Assembly (NCBI GenBank): GCA_019115085.1
Contig: DXEF01000045.1
Location: 1-55,435 of the forward strand
DNA length: 55,435 nt
From: Candidatus Agathobaculum pullicola
GTDB taxonomy: Bacteria; Bacillota; Clostridia; Oscillospirales; Butyricicoccaceae
Direction: 5' to 3'
Shown here piece after piece: positions 35,032 to 43,339 of this stretch (the stretch's first letter is position 1; every line of letters begins with the position of its first letter). The translations under genes were made by a program, and so were the position numbers. The notes below the pieces were generated by a model. It had not been told where the DNA came from, did no database searches, and saw only the letters and a program-made list of their open reading frames with translations.

Positions 35032-35543
35032 AGCTGATGGGTTCGGTGATGATATTCGGTGCCTGTGCAGCGCTGGGGCTTTCTGCCCGGCAGGGGCTGC
35101 GGCGGCGCGTCACGGCAGCGGACGCGATGCTGCTGGCGCTCCATCTGATGAGCGGAGAAATTTCCGGCCGCCGCACGCCGGTGCCCGAGATCGTCGGTCA
35201 GCTGGCCGAGAGTGAAAACAGAATCATTCGCACGGTGTTCGCCTATCTGCGGCGGCGTCTGCGGGAGGAAAACGGGCTGTCGCTGGGGTATCTGTGGCGT
35301 TCATCGCTGCGGGACTGCCGGGATCAGGTTGGACTGGGACAGCCCGAGTGCGAGATTCTATCCGAAGCGGCGGCATGGCTCGGTCGGTATGACGCTGCTG
35401 AACAGGTCGCGGGTCTGGAGCAGATCGCGCGGCGTCTTGCAGCGGCGCGCGATACCGCGGCGGGAGAACTGCAAAACAAGGGAAATCTGTACCGCACCTG
35501 CGGCATTGCGCTGGGGATTCTGGTGGTGCTGGTGCTGATCTGA
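35025..35543 (+). CDS. spoIIIAB: Stage III sporulation protein AB
   Basis: A 172-residue mother-cell membrane protein of the SpoIIIA complex, related to type II secretion GspF-like platform proteins. One membrane segment lies at each end (LMGSVMIFGACAALGLSA and ALGILVVLVLI), with a helical soluble middle carrying LALHLMSGEISGRRTPVPEI. The ATG is within the spoIIIAA stop region and has GGAGGG upstream. Assignment rests on order, length and topology as well as sequence. Confidence 0.9.
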   Translation: MLKLMGSVMIFGACAALGLSARQGLRRRVTAADAMLLALHLMSGEISGRRTPVPEIVGQLAESENRIIRTVFAYLRRRLREENGLSLGYLWRSSLRDCRDQVGLGQPECEILSEAAAWLGRYDAAEQVAGLEQIARRLAAARDTAAGELQNKGNLYRTCGIALGILVVLVLI

Positions 35544-35557
35544 GGACGGAGGAGCAT

Positions 35558-35752
35558 ATGGACGTTGATCTGATTTTCCGTATTGCGGCGGTCGGTATTC
35601 TGGTGGCGGTGCTCGGACAGCTGCTGACGCGGTCGGGACGGGAGGAACAGGCGCTGATGACCACGCTGGCGGGGCTCATCGTCGTGCTGATGCTGATTGT
35701 GCAGGAGATCAGCCAGCTGTTTTCGATGATGAAAAGCGTGTTCGGGTTTTGA
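35558..35752 (+). CDS. spoIIIAC: Stage III sporulation protein AC
   Basis: A 64-residue protein with two membrane helices, starting MDVDLIFRIAAVGILVAVLGQ and ending LFSMMKSVFGF, which is the usual SpoIIIAC sequence pattern. GGAGGAG precedes the ATG. It is conserved in endospore formers as a small subunit of the channel in the mother-cell-derived membrane. Confidence 0.92.
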   Translation: MDVDLIFRIAAVGILVAVLGQLLTRSGREEQALMTTLAGLIVVLMLIVQEISQLFSMMKSVFGF

Positions 35753-36138
35753 ACAGCTTGATTGCGGCCTGTGGGCTGGTGCTGCTGGTGCTGGTGCTGT
35801 CGATGACGCTCAAAAAGGATGCGCCCGCAATCGCGTTCCTGCTGACGCTGACGGCGGGCGTGCTCATCCTGCTGCGGGCCTTTGCACTGGTGGGGGGCAC
35901 GATGCAGCGGTTTTCCGGTCTGCTGGCGCAGGGCGGCATCACGCAAAGCCTGTATCTGCCGGTGCTCAAAACAGTCGGTGTGGCGGTTGTGGTGCGCATC
36001 ATGAGCGCGCTGTGCCGGGACAGCGGACAATCCGCGCTTGCGGCAAAGCTCGAAATCATGGGCGCGATTCTGGCGCTTTCCATGTGTCTGCCGCTGCTGG
36101 AGCAGGTGCTTGAGCTGGTGACGGACTGGACGATATGA
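35749..36138 (+). CDS. spoIIIAD: Stage III sporulation protein AD
   Basis: A 129-residue integral membrane protein with about four hydrophobic helices. It starts with a TTG that overlaps the spoIIIAC stop by four bases. The segment LKTVGVAVVVRIMSALCRDSGQSALAAKLEIMGAI is the conserved family core. It is homologous in its first part to SpoIIIAC. No other in-frame start fits the overlapping operon arrangement. Confidence 0.9.
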   Translation: MNSLIAACGLVLLVLVLSMTLKKDAPAIAFLLTLTAGVLILLRAFALVGGTMQRFSGLLAQGGITQSLYLPVLKTVGVAVVVRIMSALCRDSGQSALAAKLEIMGAILALSMCLPLLEQVLELVTDWTI

Positions 36139-36151
36139 AAGGGAACGGACA

Positions 36152-37246
36152 ATGAAAAAGGTGTTTGCAGTGCTGCTCGTGCTGCTGGCATGTATAACGG
36201 CGGCGGCCGCGGCAGAAGGAGAGGGCGCGGCGCAAGGGGATGCCCTGCTTGGGGCTGTGCCGGGGGAGCAGCGCGCGTATCTGGATGGCATTGATATGGA
36301 CACAGCCGATGAGCTGGGGGTTTCGTTTGCCCATCTGCTGGAGAATACGGCGCAGGACAGCCGCAGCGCGCTCAAAAACGCGCTGAGCGGACTGGTGCGG
36401 GTGGCGATTGTGGTGGTACTGACCGCTGCCGGACGCGGTTTTTCTGCGGCGGCAGGTGGCGCGGCGGATGCGTGGATTGACATGGCGGGTACGCTGGGAT
36501 GCGCGGCGGTGCTGCTGCAGGATTTTACCGGCGTGCTCGCACTGTGCCGCGAAACGCTATCGGAAATCAGTCTGTTTTCCAGCACGCTGCAGCCGGTGCT
36601 GGCAACCGTTCTGTCGGCAGGCGGGAACGCCGCGACGGCGACCGCTTTGCAGGTGGCGACGATGGTGGTGTTTGATTTGGTCATTCGGCTGATAAATGTG
36701 CTGCTGGTGCCTGCGGCATGCGCGTATCTTGCGGTTATCGCGGTGGATGCGGCGACGGGAAACGGCATGCTGCATGGCATTGCGGACGGCATCAAAGGAT
36801 TGACCTCGGGCGCGCTCAAGCTGATTTTGACCCTATTTACCGCCTATCTGACGATTGCGGGCGGGGTATCGGGCAACGTGGACAGGATGGCGCTTAAGAC
36901 AGCAAAATTTGCGGTTTCGGGTGCGGTGCCGGTGGTTGGCGGCGTGATTTCGGACGCGACCGAAACCGTCCTTTCGGGCGCGGCGCTGCTGCGCAGCTCG
37001 ATAGGTGTATTCGGCATGCTGTGCGTGACGGCGATTTGTCTGATTCCGTTTCTGCGTGTGGGCGCAAGCTACTTGTGCTACAAGGCGGGCGCGGCGGTAC
37101 TTTCTCCGCTTTGCTCGAACAGCCTGCGGCAGATGCTGGAGGGGGTGAGCACGGGCTTCGGTCTGCTGCTTGGTATGCTGAGCACCTGCTGCCTGATTCT
37201 GTATTTGGAGCTGGTTTATGTGGTTGCGATGGTGAAGCCGATATGA
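36152..37246 (+). CDS. spoIIIAE: Stage III sporulation protein AE
   Basis: The largest membrane subunit of the SpoIIIA channel, 364 residues. A signal-like N-terminal helix (VFAVLLVLLACITAAAAAE) is followed by about seven membrane helices with the conserved core ISLFSSTLQPVLATVLSAGG and TGNGMLHGIADGIKGL. Its position and length match the family. The stop overlaps the spoIIIAF start as ATGA. Confidence 0.92.
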   Translation: MKKVFAVLLVLLACITAAAAAEGEGAAQGDALLGAVPGEQRAYLDGIDMDTADELGVSFAHLLENTAQDSRSALKNALSGLVRVAIVVVLTAAGRGFSAAAGGAADAWIDMAGTLGCAAVLLQDFTGVLALCRETLSEISLFSSTLQPVLATVLSAGGNAATATALQVATMVVFDLVIRLINVLLVPAACAYLAVIAVDAATGNGMLHGIADGIKGLTSGALKLILTLFTAYLTIAGGVSGNVDRMALKTAKFAVSGAVPVVGGVISDATETVLSGAALLRSSIGVFGMLCVTAICLIPFLRVGASYLCYKAGAAVLSPLCSNSLRQMLEGVSTGFGLLLGMLSTCCLILYLELVYVVAMVKPI

Positions 37247-37725
37247 GTGAATTGTTTCATACCATTCTGCTGCGCGTGACGCTGGCGGGTGTGGCGTCTG
37301 CGGTGGCGCTGCGCGTGGTCGAAGGCGGCGCGCTGCGTGAGATTGTCAAGCTGGCGGCAGGGCTGCTGATGCTGCTGGCGCTGCTCCAGCCGCTGGCAGG
37401 GCTGCGCCTGACGGGCTGGGACAGCATCCGGGACGGGGCGTTTGCGGGCATTGATGTGGATGCGATACAGGAACAAAACGCGCAGACGACGATGAGCACG
37501 GTCGCGGCCAGTATTGCGGATGCGCTGGAGAGCAGCGCGCAGGCCAAAGGCTTTGACTGTACGGTACATATAACCATGGAGAATGACGAAAATGGTATTT
37601 TGCAGGTGGGGCGGGTAAGGGTATATTACCAAATCGAGGACGCGGCGCGGCTGGATGAGCTGAAAACGCTGGTGACCGAGGGCTGCGGCGTGGATGCGGA
37701 CAGACAGGAGTGGGTGGCGCAATGA
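37243..37725 (+). CDS. spoIIIAF: Stage III sporulation protein AF
   Basis: A 160-residue protein with two N-terminal membrane helices (TLAGVASAVALRVV and LAAGLLMLLALLQPLAGL) followed by a soluble ring-building-motif-like domain. The domain ends with a beta strand (VRVYYQIEDAARLDELKTLV). It overlaps its neighbours on both sides by three or four bases. Sequence conservation in this subunit is low, so order and topology support the call. Confidence 0.87.
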   Translation: MSELFHTILLRVTLAGVASAVALRVVEGGALREIVKLAAGLLMLLALLQPLAGLRLTGWDSIRDGAFAGIDVDAIQEQNAQTTMSTVAASIADALESSAQAKGFDCTVHITMENDENGILQVGRVRVYYQIEDAARLDELKTLVTEGCGVDADRQEWVAQ

Positions 37726-38267
37726 AAGAACAATGGAAGGAGTGGCTGCGCGCGGCGCAGCGAAAGATTGTGCCGCTTGCGGTCAAATACCGCGCGGTGC
37801 TGATTGTGCTGCTGGCGGGTGTGCTGCTGCTTGCCTCAGGCGGGCGCGGTGCGCAGCAGACGGCGGCATCGACGGATGTGACGGAGGAGAAAACCGCGTT
37901 TGACCTTGCCGCATTTGAGCAGACACTGTGCGATAAGCTGGCGGCGGTGGACGGCGTGGGACGGGTTGAGCTGATGCTGTCGCTCGAGCAGAGCGGCGAG
38001 GCGGTTTACGCGGTCAACACCCGTCAGACAACCGGCATGGACAGCAGCCAAAGCTACGAAAGCGACTTGACCATTCTCAGCGACGGCAGTTACGGAGAAA
38101 AACCCGTAACAGTGAAAAACCTGTTGCCAACGTTTCGTGGCGCGGTTGTTTTGTGCGACGGCGCGGATAATGCACAGGTGCGTCTGGCGGTGACGCAGGC
38201 GGTCAGTACGGTGTGCGGCATCGGAACGGACAAAGTTACGGTTCTGAAAATGTCCGATGCTTCATAA
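37722..38267 (+). CDS. spoIIIAG: Stage III sporulation protein AG
   Basis: A 181-residue protein with one N-terminal membrane helix (AVLIVLLAGVLLLASGG) and a periplasmic-type ring-building domain. In B. subtilis SpoIIIAG forms a large ring spanning the intermembrane space. The segment YGEKPVTVKNLLPTFRGAVVLCDGAD is the conserved family block. The ATG overlaps the spoIIIAF stop. An in-frame GTG four codons earlier sits on the ribosome-binding site and is less likely. Confidence 0.9.
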   Translation: MKEQWKEWLRAAQRKIVPLAVKYRAVLIVLLAGVLLLASGGRGAQQTAASTDVTEEKTAFDLAAFEQTLCDKLAAVDGVGRVELMLSLEQSGEAVYAVNTRQTTGMDSSQSYESDLTILSDGSYGEKPVTVKNLLPTFRGAVVLCDGADNAQVRLAVTQAVSTVCGIGTDKVTVLKMSDAS

Positions 38268-38301
38268 AACATAGTAATCAAATACAGGAGGGCGAGCAGT
38301 G

Positions 38302-38829
38302 ATGAAAAAAATCAAGAAACGCGGCGCGGTATACGGTGTGATCGCGCTGCTGCTATGCGCGGCGGTTTACTTAAACTGGAGTTATGTCGATGCGCCGGAG
38401 GAGCTGCTGGTGGCCGGACAGACCGGCGCGGATACAACAGGGGCGGATACCGGGGCGGCGGCAGGCACGGAAGGGGAGGATTATTTCGCGACCTCCCGTC
38501 TGACACGTGAGCAGGCGCGGGATGAGGCAGTGAGCACACTGCGCGAGCTGAGCGAGAGCGAGGACGCGGATCAGGCCGCGAAGGACGAGGCGGCCGCGCA
38601 GATTTCCGCACTGGCGGATGATTCGGTTGCTGAGGCAAACATCGAAAGCCTGATTCGCGCCAAAGGGTATACGGATGCGGTTGTGATGATTGGAGACAGC
38701 AGCGTCAACGTCGTGGTTGCGCCGCCGGACGGTGGATTGCAGGCAACCGATGTGACGGTCATCAAGGATATCGTGGTCAGTGAAACCGGCATGACCGCGG
38801 GGCAGGTCAAGATAGTGGAAGCGGAATAA
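38302..38829 (+). CDS. spoIIIAH: Stage III sporulation protein AH
   Basis: A 175-residue bitopic protein: one N-terminal membrane helix (GVIALLLCAAVYLNWSYV), an acidic low-complexity spacer, then a YscJ/FliF-like ring-building domain. In B. subtilis SpoIIIAH pairs with SpoIIQ from the forespore to join the two membranes. The C-terminal block YTDAVVMIGDSSVNVVV is conserved. GGAGGG precedes the ATG. It is the last gene of spoIIIA; no strong terminator is seen before the next promoter. Confidence 0.92.
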   Translation: MKKIKKRGAVYGVIALLLCAAVYLNWSYVDAPEELLVAGQTGADTTGADTGAAAGTEGEDYFATSRLTREQARDEAVSTLRELSESEDADQAAKDEAAAQISALADDSVAEANIESLIRAKGYTDAVVMIGDSSVNVVVAPPDGGLQATDVTVIKDIVVSETGMTAGQVKIVEAE

Positions 38830-38851
38830 GCCGTCAGACGCGTATTTTTGC

Positions 38852-38880
38852 TTTGCATTTTGTCAAAACTGTGCTATAAT
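38852..38880 (+). promoter_or_regulatory. Promoter of the Asp23-family gene
   Basis: A perfect TATAAT with a TTGCAT (16-base spacer) or TTTGCA (17-base spacer) upstream. It restarts transcription after the sporulation operon for a vegetative gene. Confidence 0.7.
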
Positions 38881-38903
38881 CCGTTTAAAGGAGAGTGAGC
38901 ACT

Positions 38904-39311
38904 ATGGCGGATCACAAGGAGTATTGGTCGACCGAGAGCGATCAGGGTTCCATTCGGATTTCCGAGGACGTTGTCGCATCCATCGCGGCGCTGGCCACTT
39001 CGGAAACCGCAGGCGTGAGTGGGTTATATTCCACCTTGACCAGTGACATCGTTGGATTTTTGAGTAAAAAGAACCTTTCCAAGGGCGTCCGCATTGAAAT
39101 TGGCGAGGAAGGAACGGTCAAAATCGAGATCGGCTTTCTTGCACTGTTCGGCCATAACATCTGCGAGGTGGCAAAGCAGGTGCAGGAGAATGTGCGGTCC
39201 TCGGTCGAATCCATGACCGGCCTGAAGGTCACCGAGGTCAATGTGCATGTCGGCGGCGTGACCTTCACACCCGCGCCGACAGTCGAGGAACAGCCTGTGG
39301 AGCAGGAATAA
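38904..39311 (+). CDS. Asp23/Gls24 family envelope stress protein
   Basis: A 135-residue soluble protein of the Asp23 (YqhY/YloU) family, found near the membrane and often linked to fatty-acid or envelope homeostasis. The family core reads GSIRISEDVVASIAALATSETAGVSGL, then GVRIEIGEE and ICEVAKQVQENVRSSVESMTGLKVTEVNVHVGGV. AAGGAGAG lies nine bases before the ATG. A YqhY-type gene just ahead of nusB is a common Firmicutes arrangement, here separated by a terminator and a new promoter. Confidence 0.92.
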   Translation: MADHKEYWSTESDQGSIRISEDVVASIAALATSETAGVSGLYSTLTSDIVGFLSKKNLSKGVRIEIGEEGTVKIEIGFLALFGHNICEVAKQVQENVRSSVESMTGLKVTEVNVHVGGVTFTPAPTVEEQPVEQE

Positions 39312-39321
39312 GGACGGTATC

Positions 39322-39357
39322 AAAACGGCAAGGCGCGTCGCCCTGCCGTTTTCTTTA
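39322..39357 (+). terminator. Terminator after the Asp23-family gene
   Basis: AAAACGGCA...GGCG pairs with CGCC...TGCCGTTTT, followed by CTTT. It separates the Asp23 unit from nusB. Confidence 0.8.
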
Positions 39358-39388
39358 TGTCCCGGCGCGCCTTTTGGGGAATAGCACC

Positions 39389-39417
39389 TTGCAACTTTGG
39401 CGAAAATAGGATAAAAT
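39389..39417 (+). promoter_or_regulatory. Promoter of the nusB-xse-ispA-OLE-dxs-recN cluster
   Basis: TTGCAA, a 17-base spacer and TAAAAT about 35 bases before nusB. The genes downstream are nearly all overlapping or closely spaced up to ispA. Confidence 0.8.
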
Positions 39418-39452
39418 AAGGCGTAACCGAAAAATGGGAGGAAACTGCCGCC

Positions 39453-39959
39453 GTGAGTGTGATGAGCAGAACGAAAGCAAGAGAAATTGCGCTGCACCTG
39501 ATTTTTGAAATGGGGTTCCAGCAGTTTGACGACGAAAATTTGGAAGAGCGATTGGACGAGTCGATTATGGCCTCAATCAGCGGCGATATTGCGCTGTATG
39601 CAGGCAAACTGTCCGAGGCGCAGACCGAGTACATCCGCGCGGTGGTAAAGGGCGTGGCCGCGCGTCAGCAGGAACTGGATGAGACGATTGCAGCCTACTC
39701 CAAGGGCTGGAAAATCAGCCGTATGTCGCGCATGACCGTGGCAGTGCTCCGCCTTGCTGTTTATGAGATGCGCTATGTGGAGGATGTGCCGGTGGGTGCG
39801 GCAATCAACGAAGCGGTTGCGCTTGCCAAGGTATACGACACGGACGAGGCCGCGGCGTTTATCAACGGGGTGCTCGGCGCGGTGGCGCGCGCGGCGCAGC
39901 CTGATGCAGCTCCGGCAGCTGATACTGCGGTGGCGCCGGCGGAGAAAACCGATGCCTGA
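39453..39959 (+). CDS. nusB: Transcription antitermination factor NusB
   Basis: NusB binds boxA RNA with S10 and prevents premature termination of rRNA transcripts. The 168-residue protein has the all-helical family pattern: RTKAREIALHLIFEM at the start, then SRMTVAVLRLAVYEM, DVPVGAAINEAVALAKVYDTDEAAAFINGVLGAV. A ~20-residue Ala/Pro-rich tail is extra. The GTG start has GGGAGGAA at ~10 bases; an in-frame ATG three codons later is possible. The stop overlaps the start of the Kae1-like gene. Confidence 0.94.
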   Translation: MSVMSRTKAREIALHLIFEMGFQQFDDENLEERLDESIMASISGDIALYAGKLSEAQTEYIRAVVKGVAARQQELDETIAAYSKGWKISRMSRMTVAVLRLAVYEMRYVEDVPVGAAINEAVALAKVYDTDEAAAFINGVLGAVARAAQPDAAPAADTAVAPAEKTDA

Positions 39960-40890
39960 GCGCTTTCTGGGGATTGATACCTCGAATTACCGCACGTCCG
40001 CGGCGGTGTTTGACGCTGAAAACGGCGTGTGGCACAACGAGGGCAGCCTGCTGACGGTACCGGAGGGCGCAATCGGTCTGCGCCAGTCGGATGCGCTGTT
40101 TCAGCATACCGTGCATCTGCATGAGAAAATTGAGGCCCTGCCGCAGGGCGAGGTGCGCGCCATTGGCGTAAGCACCCGCCCGCGCGCGGTCGAGGGCTCG
40201 TATATGCCCTGCTTTTTGGCGGGTCAGAGCGTCGCGCGCAGCGCGGCGCATTTGCTATCTGTGCCCCTTTTTACGGTATCGCACCAGCAGGGGCATATTG
40301 CGGCGGCGGCACTCTCCGCCGGGCGGCTGGGCCTGCTGGACGAGCCGTTTCTCGCATGGCATCTGTCGGGCGGGACGAGTGAATTGCTGTATGTGACGCC
40401 GGGTGCAGACGGCCTGCCGGACTGCACTTGCATCGGCGGCACGACCGACCTTGCGGCGGGACAGCTCATTGACCGTGCGGGTGCGCTGTTGGGGCTGCCG
40501 TTTCCGTCGGGTGCGGCGCTCGATGCGCTGGCGATGGACGCAGAGCCGGAGAAAGGCTATCGCCCCAAAGTGACGGACTGTCGGTTTTCGCTCTCCGGTA
40601 TGCAGAATCAAGTGGAAAACAAGCACAAGACAGCGCAGGCGGCGCAGATGGCGCGGTTTACGCTCGAAACCGTTGCCAATGCGGTCGTCAAAGCAACCGA
40701 GCAGGCACTTTTGCAACATGACTGCCCGGTTTTGTGCGCGGGCGGCGTGATGGCAAGCCGTGTGCTGCGCGCGCGCATGCAGCAGGCATTTGGGGAGCGG
40801 GTTTGGTTTGCCGAGCCGGTGCTGTCGGGTGATAATGCAGTCGGCGTGGCGGTGCTTGCCGCGCGGCTTTATGAAAGGAACAAAACGTGA
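39952..40890 (+). CDS. Kae1/TsaD-like glycoprotease-family protein
   Basis: A 312-residue ASKHA-fold protein of the peptidase M22/Kae1 family. It begins FLGIDTSNYRTS. It has VSHQQGHIAAA, where the histidines correspond to the metal-binding HxxxH of TsaD. It also has HLSGGTSELLYV, FPSGAALDALA and the late CAGGVMASRVLRARM. It is shorter than a normal TsaD and lacks the usual full motif set, so it is likely a paralog rather than the essential t6A enzyme. Function is unknown. It overlaps nusB by eight bases and xseA by four, so it is firmly inside the operon, at the place where some relatives carry folD. Confidence 0.82.
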   Translation: MPERFLGIDTSNYRTSAAVFDAENGVWHNEGSLLTVPEGAIGLRQSDALFQHTVHLHEKIEALPQGEVRAIGVSTRPRAVEGSYMPCFLAGQSVARSAAHLLSVPLFTVSHQQGHIAAAALSAGRLGLLDEPFLAWHLSGGTSELLYVTPGADGLPDCTCIGGTTDLAAGQLIDRAGALLGLPFPSGAALDALAMDAEPEKGYRPKVTDCRFSLSGMQNQVENKHKTAQAAQMARFTLETVANAVVKATEQALLQHDCPVLCAGGVMASRVLRARMQQAFGERVWFAEPVLSGDNAVGVAVLAARLYERNKT

Positions 40891-42182
40891 GTACGATTTA
40901 TTCGGTCACACAACTCAATAATGAAATTAAGGAACTGCTCGACACCGTGCCGGGCTACCGCAATCTGCTGGTGCAGGGCGAAATCTCCAACTACAAGGCG
41001 CACTCTTCCGGGCATCACTATATGAGCCTCAAGGACGAGGGTGCGTCCATCAACGCGGTGATGTTCCGCTCGGACGCGATGCGTCTGAAATTCCGTCTGG
41101 AAAACGGTATGAAGGTCATCGTGCGGGCGCGCGTCAGCTCGTTCCCGCGTACGGGGCAGGTGCAGCTGTATATTTCCGAGGTAATTCCGGACGGCGCGGG
41201 CGCTTTAAACCTTGCTTTTGAGCAGCTGAAGAAAAAATTGCAGGCCGAAGGCTTGTTTGACCCGATGTACAAAAAGCCCATTCCGCGCATGCCGCGCAAA
41301 ATTGCGCTTGTTACCTCACCGACCGGCGCGGCGGTGCGCGATATGATTCGTATTCTGGGCCGCCGCTGGCCGCTGGCCGCGGTCACGCTCTATCCCGCGC
41401 AGGTGCAGGGACAAGGCGCGTCGGAAAGCATCGCGCGGGCGATCGGTCTTGCCAATGCGATTGGCGAGGCGGATGTCATCCTGTGCGGACGCGGCGGCGG
41501 GTCGATGGAGGACCTGTGGGCGTTTAACGAGGAGGCGGTCGCACGGGCGATTTTCGCGTCCGAAATTCCGGTGATCTCGGCGGTCGGCCATGAGCCGGAC
41601 GTGACCATCGCGGACTTTGTTGCCGATCTGCGTGCGCCCACGCCGTCAGGCGCGGCTGAGCTTGCAGTGCCCGACCGCGCGGAATATGCGCTGAGCCTGC
41701 GCACGCTGGACACGCGGCTGCACGCGGCGGCGCACCAACAAATCCAGCACAAGCAGCGCGTGCTGAATGGCTTGCATCAACGGTTGGAGGTGCGAAACCC
41801 CATTCGGTATATTGAGGAAAAACGCGTGATGCTCGACCGAATGGCTGACCGATTGCTTGCGGCATTCCCGGCGTATCTCGCGCGCGAAGAGCAGAAGCTA
41901 ACGCTGCTGCGCCGCCGCTTGCTCGCGGCGGGACGGGACGGCGTGCAGCGCCGCCGTTTGCGGTTTACAAGGACGGTGGCCACGCTGGACGCAATCAGTC
42001 CGCTGCGCGTGCTGGCGCGCGGCTACGCGGTGGCGAATAAAGGTGTGCGCGGCGCGGTCATCACGGATGCGTCGGCGCTGAAAACAGGGGATATGCTGCA
42101 TATCCGATTTGCCAAAGGCGCGGCAAGGTGCCGCGTGACCGATATCGAGGAGGAACAGAACGATGGCGGAAAAGACATTTGA
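40887..42182 (+). CDS. xseA: Exodeoxyribonuclease VII large subunit
   Basis: XseA is the catalytic subunit of ExoVII, which degrades single-stranded DNA to short oligonucleotides. The 431-residue protein has an N-terminal OB fold (VTQLNNEIKELLDTVPGYRNL, VQGEISNYK). The catalytic core has VTSPTGAAVRDMI, CGRGGGSMEDLWAFN, AVGHEPDVTIADFVADLRAPTPSGAAE. A long coiled-coil and C-terminal segment follow. The start is a GTG overlapping the upstream stop by four bases. xseB overlaps its end by twenty. Confidence 0.95.
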   Translation: MSTIYSVTQLNNEIKELLDTVPGYRNLLVQGEISNYKAHSSGHHYMSLKDEGASINAVMFRSDAMRLKFRLENGMKVIVRARVSSFPRTGQVQLYISEVIPDGAGALNLAFEQLKKKLQAEGLFDPMYKKPIPRMPRKIALVTSPTGAAVRDMIRILGRRWPLAAVTLYPAQVQGQGASESIARAIGLANAIGEADVILCGRGGGSMEDLWAFNEEAVARAIFASEIPVISAVGHEPDVTIADFVADLRAPTPSGAAELAVPDRAEYALSLRTLDTRLHAAAHQQIQHKQRVLNGLHQRLEVRNPIRYIEEKRVMLDRMADRLLAAFPAYLAREEQKLTLLRRRLLAAGRDGVQRRRLRFTRTVATLDAISPLRVLARGYAVANKGVRGAVITDASALKTGDMLHIRFAKGAARCRVTDIEEEQNDGGKDI

Positions 42183-42399
42183 AAGCCAGATGGAGCGGCT
42201 CGAGGAAATCGTCCGTCTGCTGGAAAAAGGCGAAGCGCCGCTCGGTGACAGCATTAAGCTGTTCGAGGAGGGCACCAAGCTGTCCGCGGCGCTGGGCAAG
42301 ATGCTGGACAAGGCGGAGCAAAAAGTCACAGTCATGCAGGAAAACGTGCAGGGTGAGCTGGCTGAGCAGCCGTTTGACGCGGAGGAGGCAGGAAAATGA
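42163..42399 (+). CDS. xseB: Exodeoxyribonuclease VII small subunit
   Basis: A 78-residue helical protein that wraps the ExoVII large subunit. It carries the family core FESQMERLEEIVRLLEKGE, then PLGDSIKLFEEGTKL. The ATG follows GAGGAGG. It overlaps both xseA and ispA, suggesting fixed stoichiometry through translational coupling. Confidence 0.95.
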   Translation: MAEKTFESQMERLEEIVRLLEKGEAPLGDSIKLFEEGTKLSAALGKMLDKAEQKVTVMQENVQGELAEQPFDAEEAGK

Positions 42400-43280
42400 C
42401 GTTTGCAGAGCGGCTGGAAGCGGATATTGCGGTCATTGAGCCTGCGCTTGAAAAGTACCTGTCCCGCGAAACGGGAGAAGGGTACGACCGCATCTTCGAG
42501 GCCGCGAAATATTCGGCGATGGCGGGCGGCAAGCGTTTGCGTCCGGTGATTGTGCTGGCGTTCTGCCGCTTGTGCGGCGGGGATGCGCAAAAGGCGCTGC
42601 CGTTTGCGTGTGCGCTCGAGATGATTCACACCTATTCGCTCATCCATGATGACCTTCCGTGCATGGACAACGATGATTTACGCCGCGGACGTCCGACTTG
42701 CCATAAGGCATTTGACGAGGCGACCGCCGTGCTCGCGGGCGACGGGCTGCTGACCGCTGCGTTTGAGACTGCGGCCTCAGCAGAGGGACTGCCGCCTGAG
42801 ATTGTGCTTGCCTGCATCCGGATTCTGGGACAGGCAGCAGGCATGAACGGTATGATTGGCGGGCAGGTGCTTGATATGGGCGCGGAGCACAGGAAGATTT
42901 CGCTGGACGAGCTGCGACTGCTGCAAAGCCTCAAGACCGGTTGCCTGCTGCGTGCGGCATGTGAGCTCGGCTGCGTTGCGGCGGGCAAAAACGATGCGCA
43001 GACGCTTGAAATGGCGCGCACTTTCGGAGACAAGCTCGGTCTTGCATTCCAGATTCGGGATGATATGCTGGATATCGAAGGCGACACCGCGACGCTCGGT
43101 AAAACGGTCGGTAAGGACGAAAAGAGTGAAAAATCCACCTTTCCGTCGCTGCTTGGCATGGAGGAGTGCCGTCGTCTGGTCGCCACGCTGACTGACGAGG
43201 CGGTGCAGGCAATATCCGGACGGCCGGAGAGCGCCTTTCTTGTTGAATTGGCGCGCAGTTTAACCAATCGCACGAATTAA
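42396..43280 (+). CDS. ispA: Polyprenyl (farnesyl/geranyl) diphosphate synthase
   Basis: This short-chain prenyltransferase condenses dimethylallyl and isopentenyl diphosphate to farnesyl diphosphate. The 294-residue protein has the first aspartate-rich motif DDLPCMDNDD with the 2-residue insertion typical of bacterial FPP synthases. The second is RDDMLDIEGD. GGKRLRPVIVLAFC and the later FDKLGLAFQ-like segment are also present. The ATG overlaps the xseB stop. Together with dxs downstream it supplies isoprenoid precursors for undecaprenyl phosphate and quinones. A 760-base non-coding gap follows. Confidence 0.93.
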   Translation: MTFAERLEADIAVIEPALEKYLSRETGEGYDRIFEAAKYSAMAGGKRLRPVIVLAFCRLCGGDAQKALPFACALEMIHTYSLIHDDLPCMDNDDLRRGRPTCHKAFDEATAVLAGDGLLTAAFETAASAEGLPPEIVLACIRILGQAAGMNGMIGGQVLDMGAEHRKISLDELRLLQSLKTGCLLRAACELGCVAAGKNDAQTLEMARTFGDKLGLAFQIRDDMLDIEGDTATLGKTVGKDEKSEKSTFPSLLGMEECRRLVATLTDEAVQAISGRPESAFLVELARSLTNRTN

Positions 43281-43303
43281 ACGCGGTTTTTTGCATGGTT
43301 TTC

Positions 43304-43332
43304 TTGAATCTGACGGATTCATGTGATAGAAT
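43304..43332 (+). promoter_or_regulatory. Candidate promoter of the OLE RNA
   Basis: TTGAAT, a 17-base spacer and TAGAAT lie just after ispA. The predicted start falls at or next to the 5' strand of the helix that closes the large RNA, so the RNA could be made from its own promoter as well as by operon read-through. Confidence 0.65.
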
Positions 43333-43339
43333 AACAAAT

